Below are positions 8,501 through 16,955 of a stretch of 64,000 nt of DNA, piece after piece. The notes below the pieces were generated by a model. That model searched no databases and was not told the DNA's origin. It worked only from the letters and a program-made list of their open reading frames with translations. The position numbers and the translations under genes were made by a program. Source of the stretch: JBBRMW01 sp965246845 (GTDB lineage: Bacteria > Chloroflexota > Anaerolineae > Aggregatilineales > UBA2796); assembly GCA_965246845.1 (NCBI GenBank), contig CBDFFR010000010.1, forward strand, positions 62,001-126,000, written 5' to 3'. Numbering within the stretch: the first letter of the stretch is position 1; the number at the start of each line of letters is the position of its first letter.

Positions 8501-9631
8501 TCAGCCGTGACGAGCAAAGCGCGCTGTCAGTCGTAGCGTGTCATCTGGATACGGTCCCGCTATCATGCCATGTTTAAGTTGAGCTTCCTCGCATCTCAGT
8601 CTTTCCCAATCGTATACAAATTCTAGAACGTCGGCTTGAATAAGCTGGGCTGTAGCTAATCCCCTCGACATTGGACCTGACGAGTACAGATAAAATGACA
8701 AATCACCGATTTCCGAACTGCGGAGAGTTTTCCTTTCCAAAAGCAGCATCCGTACCTCATTCGCAAGTTCGGGACGCAATACTTCAGGATATTCCGCATA
8801 TAATTCAGAACTACACTTGGAACAATATCCAGTTCCATAATACATAACTGGGAGTATCTCGCAGATTCGTTCGATTTTATCTTTGCAGCGTCGGCAACGT
8901 TGGATGTATCCAATGCGATTTAGACAAACAGTGCATCCGATATATTGAAACCCATCATCGCTCAGTCGCACAGAATTTGTAGTTTCAAGTCTCCTTAGTC
9001 CAAGCAGTGTCCCTGTTTTACTTTGGCATACTTTACAATTGTAGATAGGAACTTTTCTTTTCCGAAGAGTTGTTTCAGCTTCCCGCTTGGCATTATCGGC
9101 ATATTCTTGTATTTCAGTCAAGCGTTGCCAAGTATCCGTTCCAATTTCATCTTGAAGGTTTTTTCCAAATTCGAGGCGCATAAATTCGGTTAAAAAAAAC
9201 ACTGCCCTAATGATCAAATTTGCCGTTTCATCCCGCTTTAATGTCACGGAAAAATGTTCAATCTGATTCCTGCGTGCCGTTAGATCATTGATAATCTGTT
9301 TATCATCCTCCCCCAAATTAACCCTTGCAATTGCTGTCAAACGAAGCAGCAATTCGTCCGTATCAACGGTCTTTTTTTCCTCATGCACTTTACTGAAAAT
9401 GAGACTCGGATGCTCTCTCCGAAGGCGTTCTTTCAAAAGCAAAAGAACGCCCTGAGACAAATGTAAAATGGCATATTTGTATCTGCGATTTGGATTATTA
9501 TCCGTTACAAAATGTTCTATGCTGTGTTGGATTGAGTCAATAGCATTTTCATACAAACTAAAACGCAAGTTGTCGTCCAAGCCAAATTCCTGATTCTCTT
9601 CTGTACCGTTCATTGTACCCAGTTTCGCCAT
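8501..9631 (-). CDS. HEPN-like domain fused to two zinc ribbons, AT-rich, unknown function
   Basis: 376 residues. Residues 20-160 are helical with the pattern of HEPN/DUF4145-type proteins (RRYKYAILHLSQGVLLLLKE) and end in a helix with R121-N122-x3-H126 (ARRNQIEH), matching the HEPN RNase signature Rx4-6H with a polar residue after Arg. Residues 199-273 carry four CxxC pairs (C199/C202, C233/C236, C246/C249, C270/C273), enough for two zinc ribbons. The C-terminal part has a winged-helix-like layout (MSRGLATAQLIQADVLEFVY). The gene is clearly richer in A/T than its neighbours, which suggests acquisition. No partner gene is adjacent on the same strand. It may be a defence or toxin RNase, but the activity is inferred only from the motif. 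Confidence 0.6.
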   Translation of the reverse strand: MAKLGTMNGTEENQEFGLDDNLRFSLYENAIDSIQHSIEHFVTDNNPNRRYKYAILHLSQGVLLLLKERLRREHPSLIFSKVHEEKKTVDTDELLLRLTAIARVNLGEDDKQIINDLTARRNQIEHFSVTLKRDETANLIIRAVFFLTEFMRLEFGKNLQDEIGTDTWQRLTEIQEYADNAKREAETTLRKRKVPIYNCKVCQSKTGTLLGLRRLETTNSVRLSDDGFQYIGCTVCLNRIGYIQRCRRCKDKIERICEILPVMYYGTGYCSKCSSELYAEYPEVLRPELANEVRMLLLERKTLRSSEIGDLSFYLYSSGPMSRGLATAQLIQADVLEFVYDWERLRCEEAQLKHGMIAGPYPDDTLRLTARFARHG

Positions 9632-9729
9632 AGCTCGACTGTTTATTCGAGTGTGTTACTCACCCAGAGAGTTTCTCTCAATGCAACATACTCTTCGCAT
9701 ATCCATTATACAATATCCTTTCTCACACT

Positions 9730-10950
9730 CTACTGCGCGCACGCCTCCACTGCACGGATCACGTCCTTCATCACCGGCTTGTTTGGGAAGTAAATCACCT
9801 CGCCCGGCACGTCGGCCAAGCGCTCCGGCGCGAGGTTGACGCTCTCCCGCACCAGCAGCACCAGGTTCTTCAACTGCGCACCGCGCACCTTCGCAACCTT
9901 GCGCCGCAGATAATCGGGATGCCAGAATCCGACCAGTTCCACCAGCGCGCGGCGGCCATCGGCTTTGTTCGTCATCGTAAAATCCGGGATGAACACGGTA
10001 TCGCTCACGATGACGACTTCATCCTCGCGGGTGAGCGTCCACGCGCCGCGCTCGCCGCCGAACTTCTCCTCGAATTCATCCGCGAAGGTCTTCTCCAACA
10101 GGCTATCGAAAGGACCGCTACCCTTGAAATGGGTTTGTAGCGGCGCGCTATCATCCAGGACATAGACGGCGGGCGCATCGTTCCGGCTCGCGACGATCTC
10201 CGCCGCCATCTTCCACCGTTCACACAGAAACAGCGCTGGCAGAAACGCCGCGAACTGTCGCCCATAACGGCGCGTCGCGTTCACGAACGGCGAGATCGGT
10301 CCGTCTAGTCGCACTGAATAACCGCCCTCCGCGAGCGGCGCGGCCTCGAACATCAGCTTGAACAGCTTCATGTAACGCCAGAAATCTTTGTAATGGTCAT
10401 GCAGTTCGACGCGCATCTCCGACGCATCGTATAGCACACCGCGCGCCAGTTCGAGGTTGTAGCGCGCGAGCAGCGTTTCCGGCGTCCAGAGCTGCCCCAC
10501 TTCCCGCAATGTATGTTCCGTCAGGCGGTCGGCGTATAGCGCGCCTTCGACCGCCTTCATGCTCGTCCTGAATTCACGCGCGACCGCCTTTACCGCGTCG
10601 TTGCGCGTGTGTGGGTTGAACAGGTCAGGCGCGCCGAAGGCCGGACCCATCGCGAAGAGCCGTTCGCGTGCATCGGCGGGCAGCACCGGATATGGGATCG
10701 GCTCGAAGGTCGCGGCGTCTTCCATCACCTTCGCCAATCCGCGCACGACGATGTAATCCATCCGCTCGCCTTCGTATTGGTCGAGCGCCGCTTGCCAATC
10801 GGAGTACGATTTACCAATCTGTGCGCCGAACAGCCGGATCATTTCCTGCGCGGTACGCAGCCAATGGCGCTCGCTCACGTCGAGCATATCCACCGTGACT
10901 ATCCCGCCGCGCCGCTTGACGCGCGGCCTCACGAGGTCGCTACTGAGCAT
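9730..10950 (-). CDS. DUF790 family protein, Bax1-like nuclease partner of XPB helicase
   Basis: 406 residues from ATG 10950, which overlaps the helicase stop by 11 nt. The N-terminus LSSDLVRPRVKRRGGIVTVD and the conserved tail (VIVSDTVFIPDFTM, ALVELVGFWHPDYLRRKVAK) match the DUF790/Bax1 family. The C-terminal D-x(n)-E-x-x-G arrangement there is a restriction-endonuclease-like (PD-(D/E)XK type) core. In archaea Bax1 binds XPB and acts as the nuclease of a helicase-nuclease pair in excision repair; the overlap with the XPB gene supports the same job. A longer open frame to 11145 overlaps the helicase and is rejected as the start. Confidence 0.8.
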   Translation of the reverse strand: MLSSDLVRPRVKRRGGIVTVDMLDVSERHWLRTAQEMIRLFGAQIGKSYSDWQAALDQYEGERMDYIVVRGLAKVMEDAATFEPIPYPVLPADARERLFAMGPAFGAPDLFNPHTRNDAVKAVAREFRTSMKAVEGALYADRLTEHTLREVGQLWTPETLLARYNLELARGVLYDASEMRVELHDHYKDFWRYMKLFKLMFEAAPLAEGGYSVRLDGPISPFVNATRRYGRQFAAFLPALFLCERWKMAAEIVASRNDAPAVYVLDDSAPLQTHFKGSGPFDSLLEKTFADEFEEKFGGERGAWTLTREDEVVIVSDTVFIPDFTMTNKADGRRALVELVGFWHPDYLRRKVAKVRGAQLKNLVLLVRESVNLAPERLADVPGEVIYFPNKPVMKDVIRAVEACAQ

Positions 10951-12358
10951 CGGCTTGTTCGTCCTTTTCGCGTTCGGTCTGCTCGCGCTTGCGCTGCTGC
11001 CGCGCCCGTGCGACGGATTTGTTCGCTTCCGGCGTCCCGCGCACCACCACCTCAACCAGCAGCGCGCGACGGTTTTCCACCTTGCGCAGCACGCGCCCCA
11101 GCCGTTGAATATACTCCCGCGCGCCGGAAGTCCCACCCAGCACAATCGCGACCTTCGCTTCCGGAACGTCTACGCCCTCGTTCAACACCTCGCAGGTGAC
11201 GAGCGCGCGATACTGCCCCTCGCGGAAGCGGTCCAAAGTCAATTTGCGCTCGGCGGCTTTCGTCTCTGCGGTGATCGTTGGGATCAGAAACTGTCGCGAG
11301 ACGCGGTACGCAACCGCCTTATTGGTCGCGAAGATCAGCGTTTGCTCGGTGCTGTGTTCGCGCAGCAGCCCTTCCAGGGCGAGGAACTTGCCCTCCGCGC
11401 TCGCGAGCAGGTCCGAGAGCCGCCGATGCGCGAGGAACGCGCGCCGCGCTTCCGGGTCGAAGGCGCTCAGGCGCGTCAGTTCCATGTGCCAGTTCGAGCC
11501 GTGCGTGCGCGCCAGATTGCGCGACCGGAAGAACGCGGAATAGATCGCGTAATCGGCATCGTAGCGCTTCTGCTCGCGCGGGGTGAGGTCCACGCGCAGC
11601 CGTTCGGTACGATACTCCGCAAGCTGCTGTCCAACCAGATCATCGATCCGGCGCGTGTAGACGATTGGACCGATCAGGTCATCGACGCGCCAGCGCCCAT
11701 CCTGTTGTTCGTGTTCTTCCGGGTACGTCGCCGTCAGGCCAAGTCGGTAGGGCGATGGAGACATCAGCGCGGTCTCGCCCCAGTTCGGCGCGGGCAGGTG
11801 GTGGACCTCATCGAAGATGATCAGCTTGAAGGCCGCGCCGTGCGTCTCGACTATGCCGCCCGCCGAATGGTAGGTCGTGACCGTGATCGGCGCGATGATC
11901 TTCTCGCCGCCATAATAGACGCCGATTTCCGTCTGGAAGGCGTTCGCCAGCCGTGCGTACCACTGGTGCAGCAAATCAATCGTAGGCGCGACGATCAGCG
12001 TGGAGCAATCCGCATCGAGAATCGCCTGTATCGCGACAAATGTTTTCCCGGCTCCGGTCGGCAGGACGATACTCCCGCGATAGCTGGCAGCGGTCCACGC
12101 GCGTAGGGCTTCGCGCTGGTAATCGTGCGGCGCGCGGTCGTCGTGCAGCGTTAGTTTGGGGTGGACCCAGCGCGGTACGGTGTCGCGGACGTGGTTTTCG
12201 CGCAGCCAGGGGACCACGCGCGGATAGTGATAGGCTTCGCAGCGCCATTGTTCCTTGATCCAGCGGAAGGGCGCGGGTGGCATCAATAAACCGGGGGGAC
12301 AGCCCTTGAGAACGAGCGTCCCGCCCTGAAAGAATATATAGCTCGGTTCGTCAGTCAA
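10940..12358 (-). CDS. XPB/Rad25-like superfamily 2 DNA helicase
   Basis: 472 residues. An N-terminal damage-recognition-like segment is followed by two RecA folds: Q-motif region (HDYQREALRAWT), Walker A LPTGAGKT (motif I), DEVH box in FKLIIFDEVHHLPAPNWGE (motif II), LGLTATYP (motif III), LIFATNKAVAYRVSRQF (motif IV), VTCEVLNEGVDVPEAKVAIV (motif V) and QRLGRVLRK (motif VI). The tail is highly charged (RARQQRKREQTEREKDEQAD). It unwinds DNA at damage together with the Bax1-like nuclease just downstream. The gene order XPB then Bax1 is as in archaea and scattered bacteria. Confidence 0.9.
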   Translation of the reverse strand: MTDEPSYIFFQGGTLVLKGCPPGLLMPPAPFRWIKEQWRCEAYHYPRVVPWLRENHVRDTVPRWVHPKLTLHDDRAPHDYQREALRAWTAASYRGSIVLPTGAGKTFVAIQAILDADCSTLIVAPTIDLLHQWYARLANAFQTEIGVYYGGEKIIAPITVTTYHSAGGIVETHGAAFKLIIFDEVHHLPAPNWGETALMSPSPYRLGLTATYPEEHEQQDGRWRVDDLIGPIVYTRRIDDLVGQQLAEYRTERLRVDLTPREQKRYDADYAIYSAFFRSRNLARTHGSNWHMELTRLSAFDPEARRAFLAHRRLSDLLASAEGKFLALEGLLREHSTEQTLIFATNKAVAYRVSRQFLIPTITAETKAAERKLTLDRFREGQYRALVTCEVLNEGVDVPEAKVAIVLGGTSGAREYIQRLGRVLRKVENRRALLVEVVVRGTPEANKSVARARQQRKREQTEREKDEQADAQ

Positions 12359-12379
12359 TCTGTAGGTGTGCCTGCTCCA

Positions 12380-13633
12380 TTACGGCTGCTGTGCGACCCA
12401 CTGCTGCGTCTTGCGCACCAGCCGATCCAGCGCGCGGACGCCCGCTTCCACATGCTCGATCTTCGTATCTTCGTCGTTGGTGTGCGACAGCCCTCTCAGG
12501 CTTTGCGTGAAGAGCATGATCGTCGGGATGCCCGTCTCCGCAACGGCGGTCGCATCGTGCAGCGGACCGCTCGGCAGTTTGTGAACCGTGCCGACTTCTT
12601 CCTGCACCGCTTCCGTCGCGAACGCGATCAAATCAGGATGCCAGGGGCGCGGGTCGGCGTGCCAAACGTGCGTCCACTCTACCGTGACATTCTCCTCTTT
12701 CGCAATCCTCGCTGCGGCTTCCTCGGCTTCCGCGAGCATGGCCGCGAGCTGGTCCGCGTCGAGATGGCGTTGGTCGAGCGTGATCTCGCTGGTTTTCGAG
12801 ACGGCGGTATAAATGCCGGGGACGTTCACGACGTTGCCATTCGTACCGACGCCATAGTGCCGTTTGGCGATCTCGCGTACTTCAAGCGCGAACCGCGCCG
12901 CCGCGAGGAACGGATCGCGGCGCAGGTGCATCGGCGTCGCGCCCGCGTGCGCGTTCTGCCCGGTGAATTTGATCAACTTGCGATTGAGGCCGACTGTGCC
13001 GAGGACGACGCCGAGGGGCAGGTTCAGGCTTTCGAGGACGGGACCCTGTTCGATATGGAATTCGATATAGGCGCGCCCGTTCTTGAATTGCTCGTGCGCG
13101 TCCGTCATGTGTTCCATATCGACGCCGTTTTCCTTAAGCGCTTCCGCGACGGTGACGCCCTTCCAATCCTTGAGTATACGCACCTCATCGATGACCAGCT
13201 TGCCCGATGCCGCGCGCGAACCCAGCAGACTGTAACCGAACCGCGCGCCCTCTTCATCCGCCCAATCGACCAGCCGCACCGTAATTTCGGGCGTGCCTTC
13301 GGCTGCTATCCGGCGCAGCACTTCCAGCGCGCCGAGAACGCCCATGCAGCCATCGAGCCAGCCGCCATTCGGCACACTGTCGATGTGCGACCCGATCCAG
13401 AGTTCCTTCTCGGACTTGCCGCGGAGCGTCGCCCACAGGTTGCCCGCCTGATCGATCTGCACTTCGACGGGCAGGGCGGCCAGCTTTTCGCGCAACCACG
13501 CCCGCGCCTTGCGCCATGTTTCGGTCCACGCGAGGCGTTGTGCGCCGTTTGCATCGGCGGTGAGGGCGCGCAGTTCCTGGAGTTCCGCGACCGTGCGGGC
13601 GGGGTTGACCGCTGCCTGTTGTGCTGTTGTCAT
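12380..13633 (-). CDS. M20 family Zn-dependent amidohydrolase (hydantoinase/carbamoylase type)
   Basis: 417 residues from ATG 13633 (AAGGA upstream); an in-frame ATG at 13672 gives a longer form. Metal-ligand motifs are SHIDSVPNGGWLDG (His and bridging Asp), DWADEEGARFG (Glu pair) and SHTNDED near the end. The lid-domain motif GQNAHAGATPMHLRRDP is typical of N-carbamoyl-amino-acid amidohydrolases, allantoate amidohydrolases and ureidoglycolate hydrolases. The exact substrate is not readable. This is not the LysK deacylase of the lysine cluster, which has a different M20 subfamily signature. Confidence 0.85.
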   Translation of the reverse strand: MTTAQQAAVNPARTVAELQELRALTADANGAQRLAWTETWRKARAWLREKLAALPVEVQIDQAGNLWATLRGKSEKELWIGSHIDSVPNGGWLDGCMGVLGALEVLRRIAAEGTPEITVRLVDWADEEGARFGYSLLGSRAASGKLVIDEVRILKDWKGVTVAEALKENGVDMEHMTDAHEQFKNGRAYIEFHIEQGPVLESLNLPLGVVLGTVGLNRKLIKFTGQNAHAGATPMHLRRDPFLAAARFALEVREIAKRHYGVGTNGNVVNVPGIYTAVSKTSEITLDQRHLDADQLAAMLAEAEEAAARIAKEENVTVEWTHVWHADPRPWHPDLIAFATEAVQEEVGTVHKLPSGPLHDATAVAETGIPTIMLFTQSLRGLSHTNDEDTKIEHVEAGVRALDRLVRKTQQWVAQQP

Positions 13634-13753
13634 GCCGGGTCCTTTTTCGTTAAAACGAACGAACGAGCGCATGTTTTACTCCGCGCGGCGCGTTTCGACA
13701 AGAGCAACCCGCGTGGCTTTCAGGGCAAGCGCATCACAACAGAAGTCAGTTAC

Positions 13754-13819
13754 GGGCGGACACATCGGTCCGCCCCTACACAACACGCCTTCCGTAGGGG
13801 CGGACCTGTGTGTCCGCCC
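13754..13819. repeat. Inverted pair of family A repeats in a divergent gap
   Basis: Left unit 13754-13779 (GGGCGGAC-ACATCG-GTCCGCCCCTAC), 14-nt core ACAACACGCCTTCC, right unit 13794-13819 in opposite orientation. It fills part of the 324-nt divergent gap between the M20 gene and the Ser/Thr kinase. No confident promoter was recognised in the rest of that gap; TAAGAT at 13935 lacks a well-placed -35. Confidence 0.85.
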
Positions 13820-13957
13820 ACGCTATCAATCGCGTAATTTTCAGGCACGAGTAATAGCCTACGCACACCTGACATCCAGACTACGACTCGCAACCGATAT
13901 GGTTTTGATACGATATTGGCAAGAAGCGTGATGCTAAGATAAAAACTAGCGTGAGTC

Positions 13958-16105
13958 ATGAAGCCAGAAAGTACAGGCGTGATGCCCCCGACCGACAGCG
14001 CAGACCGCACCCTCCTCAACGTAGACCGCACCCGTATTCTCAGCCCGCAGGAGGAGGAAACCACCTACCTGCGTTCATCGCAACTGATGGTTGCGCGCAT
14101 CCTGTGGGTGATCTTCGCGGTCGCGGCGCTGGGTCTGCATTTCATCTCGATGCCGCTCCATTATCACGAGCTGACCACGATCAACACCGGGGAGACGCGC
14201 GCCTACTACTTTCTGACCCCACCCGAAAAAACCGCGCTCGACGAGATCGGCGTCTCGCTGAATGCCTATTCGATCATCCTCGATGGCTCGGTGCTGCTGA
14301 TGCTCGGCGTGTTCGTCGGCTTCGCGCTACTCATCTTTCTGCGCAAATCCGATAACTGGCTGGCGCTGCTCATCTCCGCAACCCTGGTCGGGATCGGCGT
14401 TACCTATAATTCATCGATCACGACGCTGCCGTTGATCGACCCGAACTGGAGTGTCCCGGTCGGTCTGGTTCGCGCTGCGGCGTTCAGCGGCGCGGTATGG
14501 TGCATTTACCTGTTCCCAAACGGGCGCTTCAAACCGCGCTGGCTGGCAATCCCGGCGCTGGTCTGGACCGTCTATGTGCTTATTGCGCCGTTCTTTCAGG
14601 GGATGCACATCCTCGCGCTGGCCTCCACTGCGGTGGGGTTGCTGCTGTTGCTGGCGGTACTGGCGATTGGGATTGTCGCGCAAATTCAGCGCTACCGCGT
14701 GAACTTTACGACGCAACAGCGCTTGCAAACACGCTGGATTCTGTTCGCGCTGATCACCACCGTTACGGGCTTTGGACTGTTCATCAGCGTGCCGCTCATC
14801 TTCCGCGAGGCGATGGCGAACGGGCTGCTGCGTGTGCTGTTCGTCCTGCTTGGCGTGCCGTTTCTGGTTGTGATCCCGGCGCTGACTATTCCAGTCGCGA
14901 TGGCAGTTTCGATCTTCCGCTATCGTCTGTGGAACATCGACGTGATCATCAGCCGGGCGCTTGTCGGCGCGGCGCTGACGCTCATCCTCGGCGCGGTCTA
15001 CATCCTCGGCGTGATCGGCTTGCAGCAGATTTTTCAACTGCTCACGGGCGGTTTGCAATCGAACATCGCGATTGCAGGCGCGACGGCCTTGATCGTGCTG
15101 ATCTTCGAGCCGCTGCGCCGCCGCATTCAGCGCTGGGTGGAAGTCCGGCTGGGGATCGTCATGCCGCGCCGTACGGTGCTGCTCTCGAAAACCGCAACCC
15201 CGATCACGACCGGACAGCATTCGGGACGGCTGACGGGAACCCGGCTCGGGCAGTATGAGGTCGGGGACCTGATCGGGCAAGGCGGCATGGCCGAAGTTTA
15301 CAAGGGGCGTCACCTCACGCTCAATCGCCTTGCGGCAATCAAGGCGCTCTCGCCACAACTCGCGCTCGATGACGACTTCCGCCGCCGTTTCGAGCGTGAG
15401 GCACAGACTATCGCGACCTTGCAGCAAGTCAATATCGTGCAGGTTTTCGATTTCGGAAGGCTGGACGATGTGTATTATATGGCGATGCAATTGATCGAAG
15501 GTCACACGCTCTCCGAATATCTGCATACGAAGCCCGTTTTGACGCTCGATGAAGCTATACCGCTGATCGAGGACATGGGCTGCGCACTGGATTACGCCCA
15601 TGCCAAAGGCGTCATTCACCGCGACGTGAAGCCCTCCAATATCATGCTGCAACCGCTCACTGTGCGCGGCGCGCAGCCGGGCGAACCGGAGCCGCCGAAA
15701 GTGCGCGCGATCCTGACCGATTTCGGCCTCGCTAAGCTATTGAGCAGCGGAACCGCCAACAGCGTCGTCGGCGTGATGGGGACGCTCAGTTACATAGCGC
15801 CGGAACAAATCACCTCTGCCGAAGAAGTCACCCCGGCGGTCGATATGTACGCGCTCGGCGTCGTCACCTACCAGATGCTCACCGGACAGCTTCCCTTCAC
15901 GGGCGACAATCCGGGTGCGCTGCTGCTCGCGCATCTGCAAAAACCAGCTCCCGATCCGCGCCATATTTTGCCGAACCTGCCCGATGGTGCGGCTATTGCG
16001 ATCCTGACCGCGTTGAGCAAAGACCCGGATGCGCGCTTCAAAACCGCCGAAGCATTTGTCAATATGCTGAAAGCGGCGCGGGTCAACCCGGCGCAAACGG
16101 GCTGA
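13958..16105 (+). CDS. Ser/Thr protein kinase with N-terminal multi-TM module
   Basis: 715 residues. Residues 45-400 form a membrane module of about eight TM helices ending in RLWNIDVIISRALVGAALTL, a segment otherwise common in front of bacterial sensor histidine kinases. Residues 425-712 are a Hanks-type kinase: P-loop IGQGGMAEVYKG, Lys in AAIKALSP, HRDVKPSNIM catalytic loop, DFGLAKLL, activation loop ending APEQ, and a conserved helix VDMYALGVVTYQMLTGQLPF. All catalytic residues are present. The arrangement is inverted relative to PknB-type kinases, whose TM and sensor parts follow the kinase. The 3' end overlaps the convergent PDZ gene by 23 nt. Confidence 0.88.
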   Translation: MKPESTGVMPPTDSADRTLLNVDRTRILSPQEEETTYLRSSQLMVARILWVIFAVAALGLHFISMPLHYHELTTINTGETRAYYFLTPPEKTALDEIGVSLNAYSIILDGSVLLMLGVFVGFALLIFLRKSDNWLALLISATLVGIGVTYNSSITTLPLIDPNWSVPVGLVRAAAFSGAVWCIYLFPNGRFKPRWLAIPALVWTVYVLIAPFFQGMHILALASTAVGLLLLLAVLAIGIVAQIQRYRVNFTTQQRLQTRWILFALITTVTGFGLFISVPLIFREAMANGLLRVLFVLLGVPFLVVIPALTIPVAMAVSIFRYRLWNIDVIISRALVGAALTLILGAVYILGVIGLQQIFQLLTGGLQSNIAIAGATALIVLIFEPLRRRIQRWVEVRLGIVMPRRTVLLSKTATPITTGQHSGRLTGTRLGQYEVGDLIGQGGMAEVYKGRHLTLNRLAAIKALSPQLALDDDFRRRFEREAQTIATLQQVNIVQVFDFGRLDDVYYMAMQLIEGHTLSEYLHTKPVLTLDEAIPLIEDMGCALDYAHAKGVIHRDVKPSNIMLQPLTVRGAQPGEPEPPKVRAILTDFGLAKLLSSGTANSVVGVMGTLSYIAPEQITSAEEVTPAVDMYALGVVTYQMLTGQLPFTGDNPGALLLAHLQKPAPDPRHILPNLPDGAAIAILTALSKDPDARFKTAEAFVNMLKAARVNPAQTG

Positions 16106-16772
16106 GGCCAAGCGTGACGCTCACGTTTTGGGGTTGGTCGCCGCGCTGAATGGTGAATTCCACGACGTCGCCCGCCGTGCGGCTCGCGATCCCGTTGTAG
16201 AAATCGCTCAATTCTGTAATCGTCGTACTCTCCACACGCAGGATCAAATCGCCCGGAAGCAGCCCGGCGGCATAGGCGGGACCGTAGGGTTCGACGCTGT
16301 AAATTTCCACACAGGCCACGCCGCCGCGCTGGTAAGCCGCGCTGTAACGCAGCGCGAGTAGCGCATCACCCGGCTTGCGCCCGGATGGGATCGCGGTCGT
16401 CGCTTCGGGCGCGGTCGGGGAATAGATCGGGGTTGGCGTCAGGGTAATCGTCGGGGTCGGGAAGGTCGGCGACGGTGTAGACGATGGCAGTTCGGTTGCG
16501 GTTGGCTCCAGCGTGACATTGACGGGTGTGCGCGTCGCGGCTCTGGTGCGTGTATTCGTCGGGGTGCGCGTAATGGTGGGCGTGCGCGTGATAGTGGCGG
16601 TCGCGTACCCTAGACAGAGCGCCAGCGGGGCGGCGGTCGCGGTACGGGTTGGCGGCTTTGGGGTGAGCGTATTCGTAGGGGGTTTTGGCGTGGGCGTGAG
16701 CGCCAGTGCCGACGGTGAGACAGAAAACAGGGTTAACAGAATAAATGCGCAGGGTATCAGGGTTCGCCGCAT
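16083..16772 (-). CDS. Secreted Thr/Pro-rich linker protein with C-terminal PDZ domain
   Basis: 229 residues: signal peptide (residues 1-25, IPCAFILLTLFSVSPSALA), a long low-complexity TPT/TRTP linker (25-130), and a PDZ domain (about 140-225; VYSVEPYGPAYAAGLLPGDL-like core, here IYSVEPYGPAYAAGLLPGD, then ILRVESTTITELSDF). No protease domain is attached, so it is likely a surface binding or scaffold module. The convergent 23-nt overlap with the kinase gene suggests antisense effects between the two messages. Confidence 0.75.
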   Translation of the reverse strand: MRRTLIPCAFILLTLFSVSPSALALTPTPKPPTNTLTPKPPTRTATAAPLALCLGYATATITRTPTITRTPTNTRTRAATRTPVNVTLEPTATELPSSTPSPTFPTPTITLTPTPIYSPTAPEATTAIPSGRKPGDALLALRYSAAYQRGGVACVEIYSVEPYGPAYAAGLLPGDLILRVESTTITELSDFYNGIASRTAGDVVEFTIQRGDQPQNVSVTLGLSPFAPG

Positions 16773-16879
16773 GGGTGGCTCCTTCGGGGATGACGCTGCG
16801 GCATAGTATAGCGGAATTTACCAAAGCAATTCAGGCTTGCGGACGCGATCCCGGAGCTATCGCATCAAAATTAAAAAGT

Positions 16880-16945
16880 GGGCGGACACGCAGGTCCGCC
16901 CCTACGAAAGGCGTGCTGTATAGGGGCGGACCGATATGTCCACCC
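16880..16945. repeat. Inverted pair of family A repeats
   Basis: Left unit 16880-16905 (GGGCGGAC-ACGCAG-GTCCGCCCCTAC), core GAAAGGCGTGCTG (the reverse complement of the core seen at 13780-13793 in most positions), right unit 16920-16945 with one arm decayed (CCACCC). It lies just beyond the gyrA stop codon and may act as its transcription terminator. Confidence 0.82.
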
Positions 16946-16955
16946 GTGACTGACC

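Noticed and set aside
10951..11145. N-terminal extension of the Bax1-like protein
   Set aside because: The added residues are out-of-frame text of the XPB gene (Trp/Arg/Cys-rich); the ATG at 10950 overlaps the helicase stop and starts the conserved sequence.
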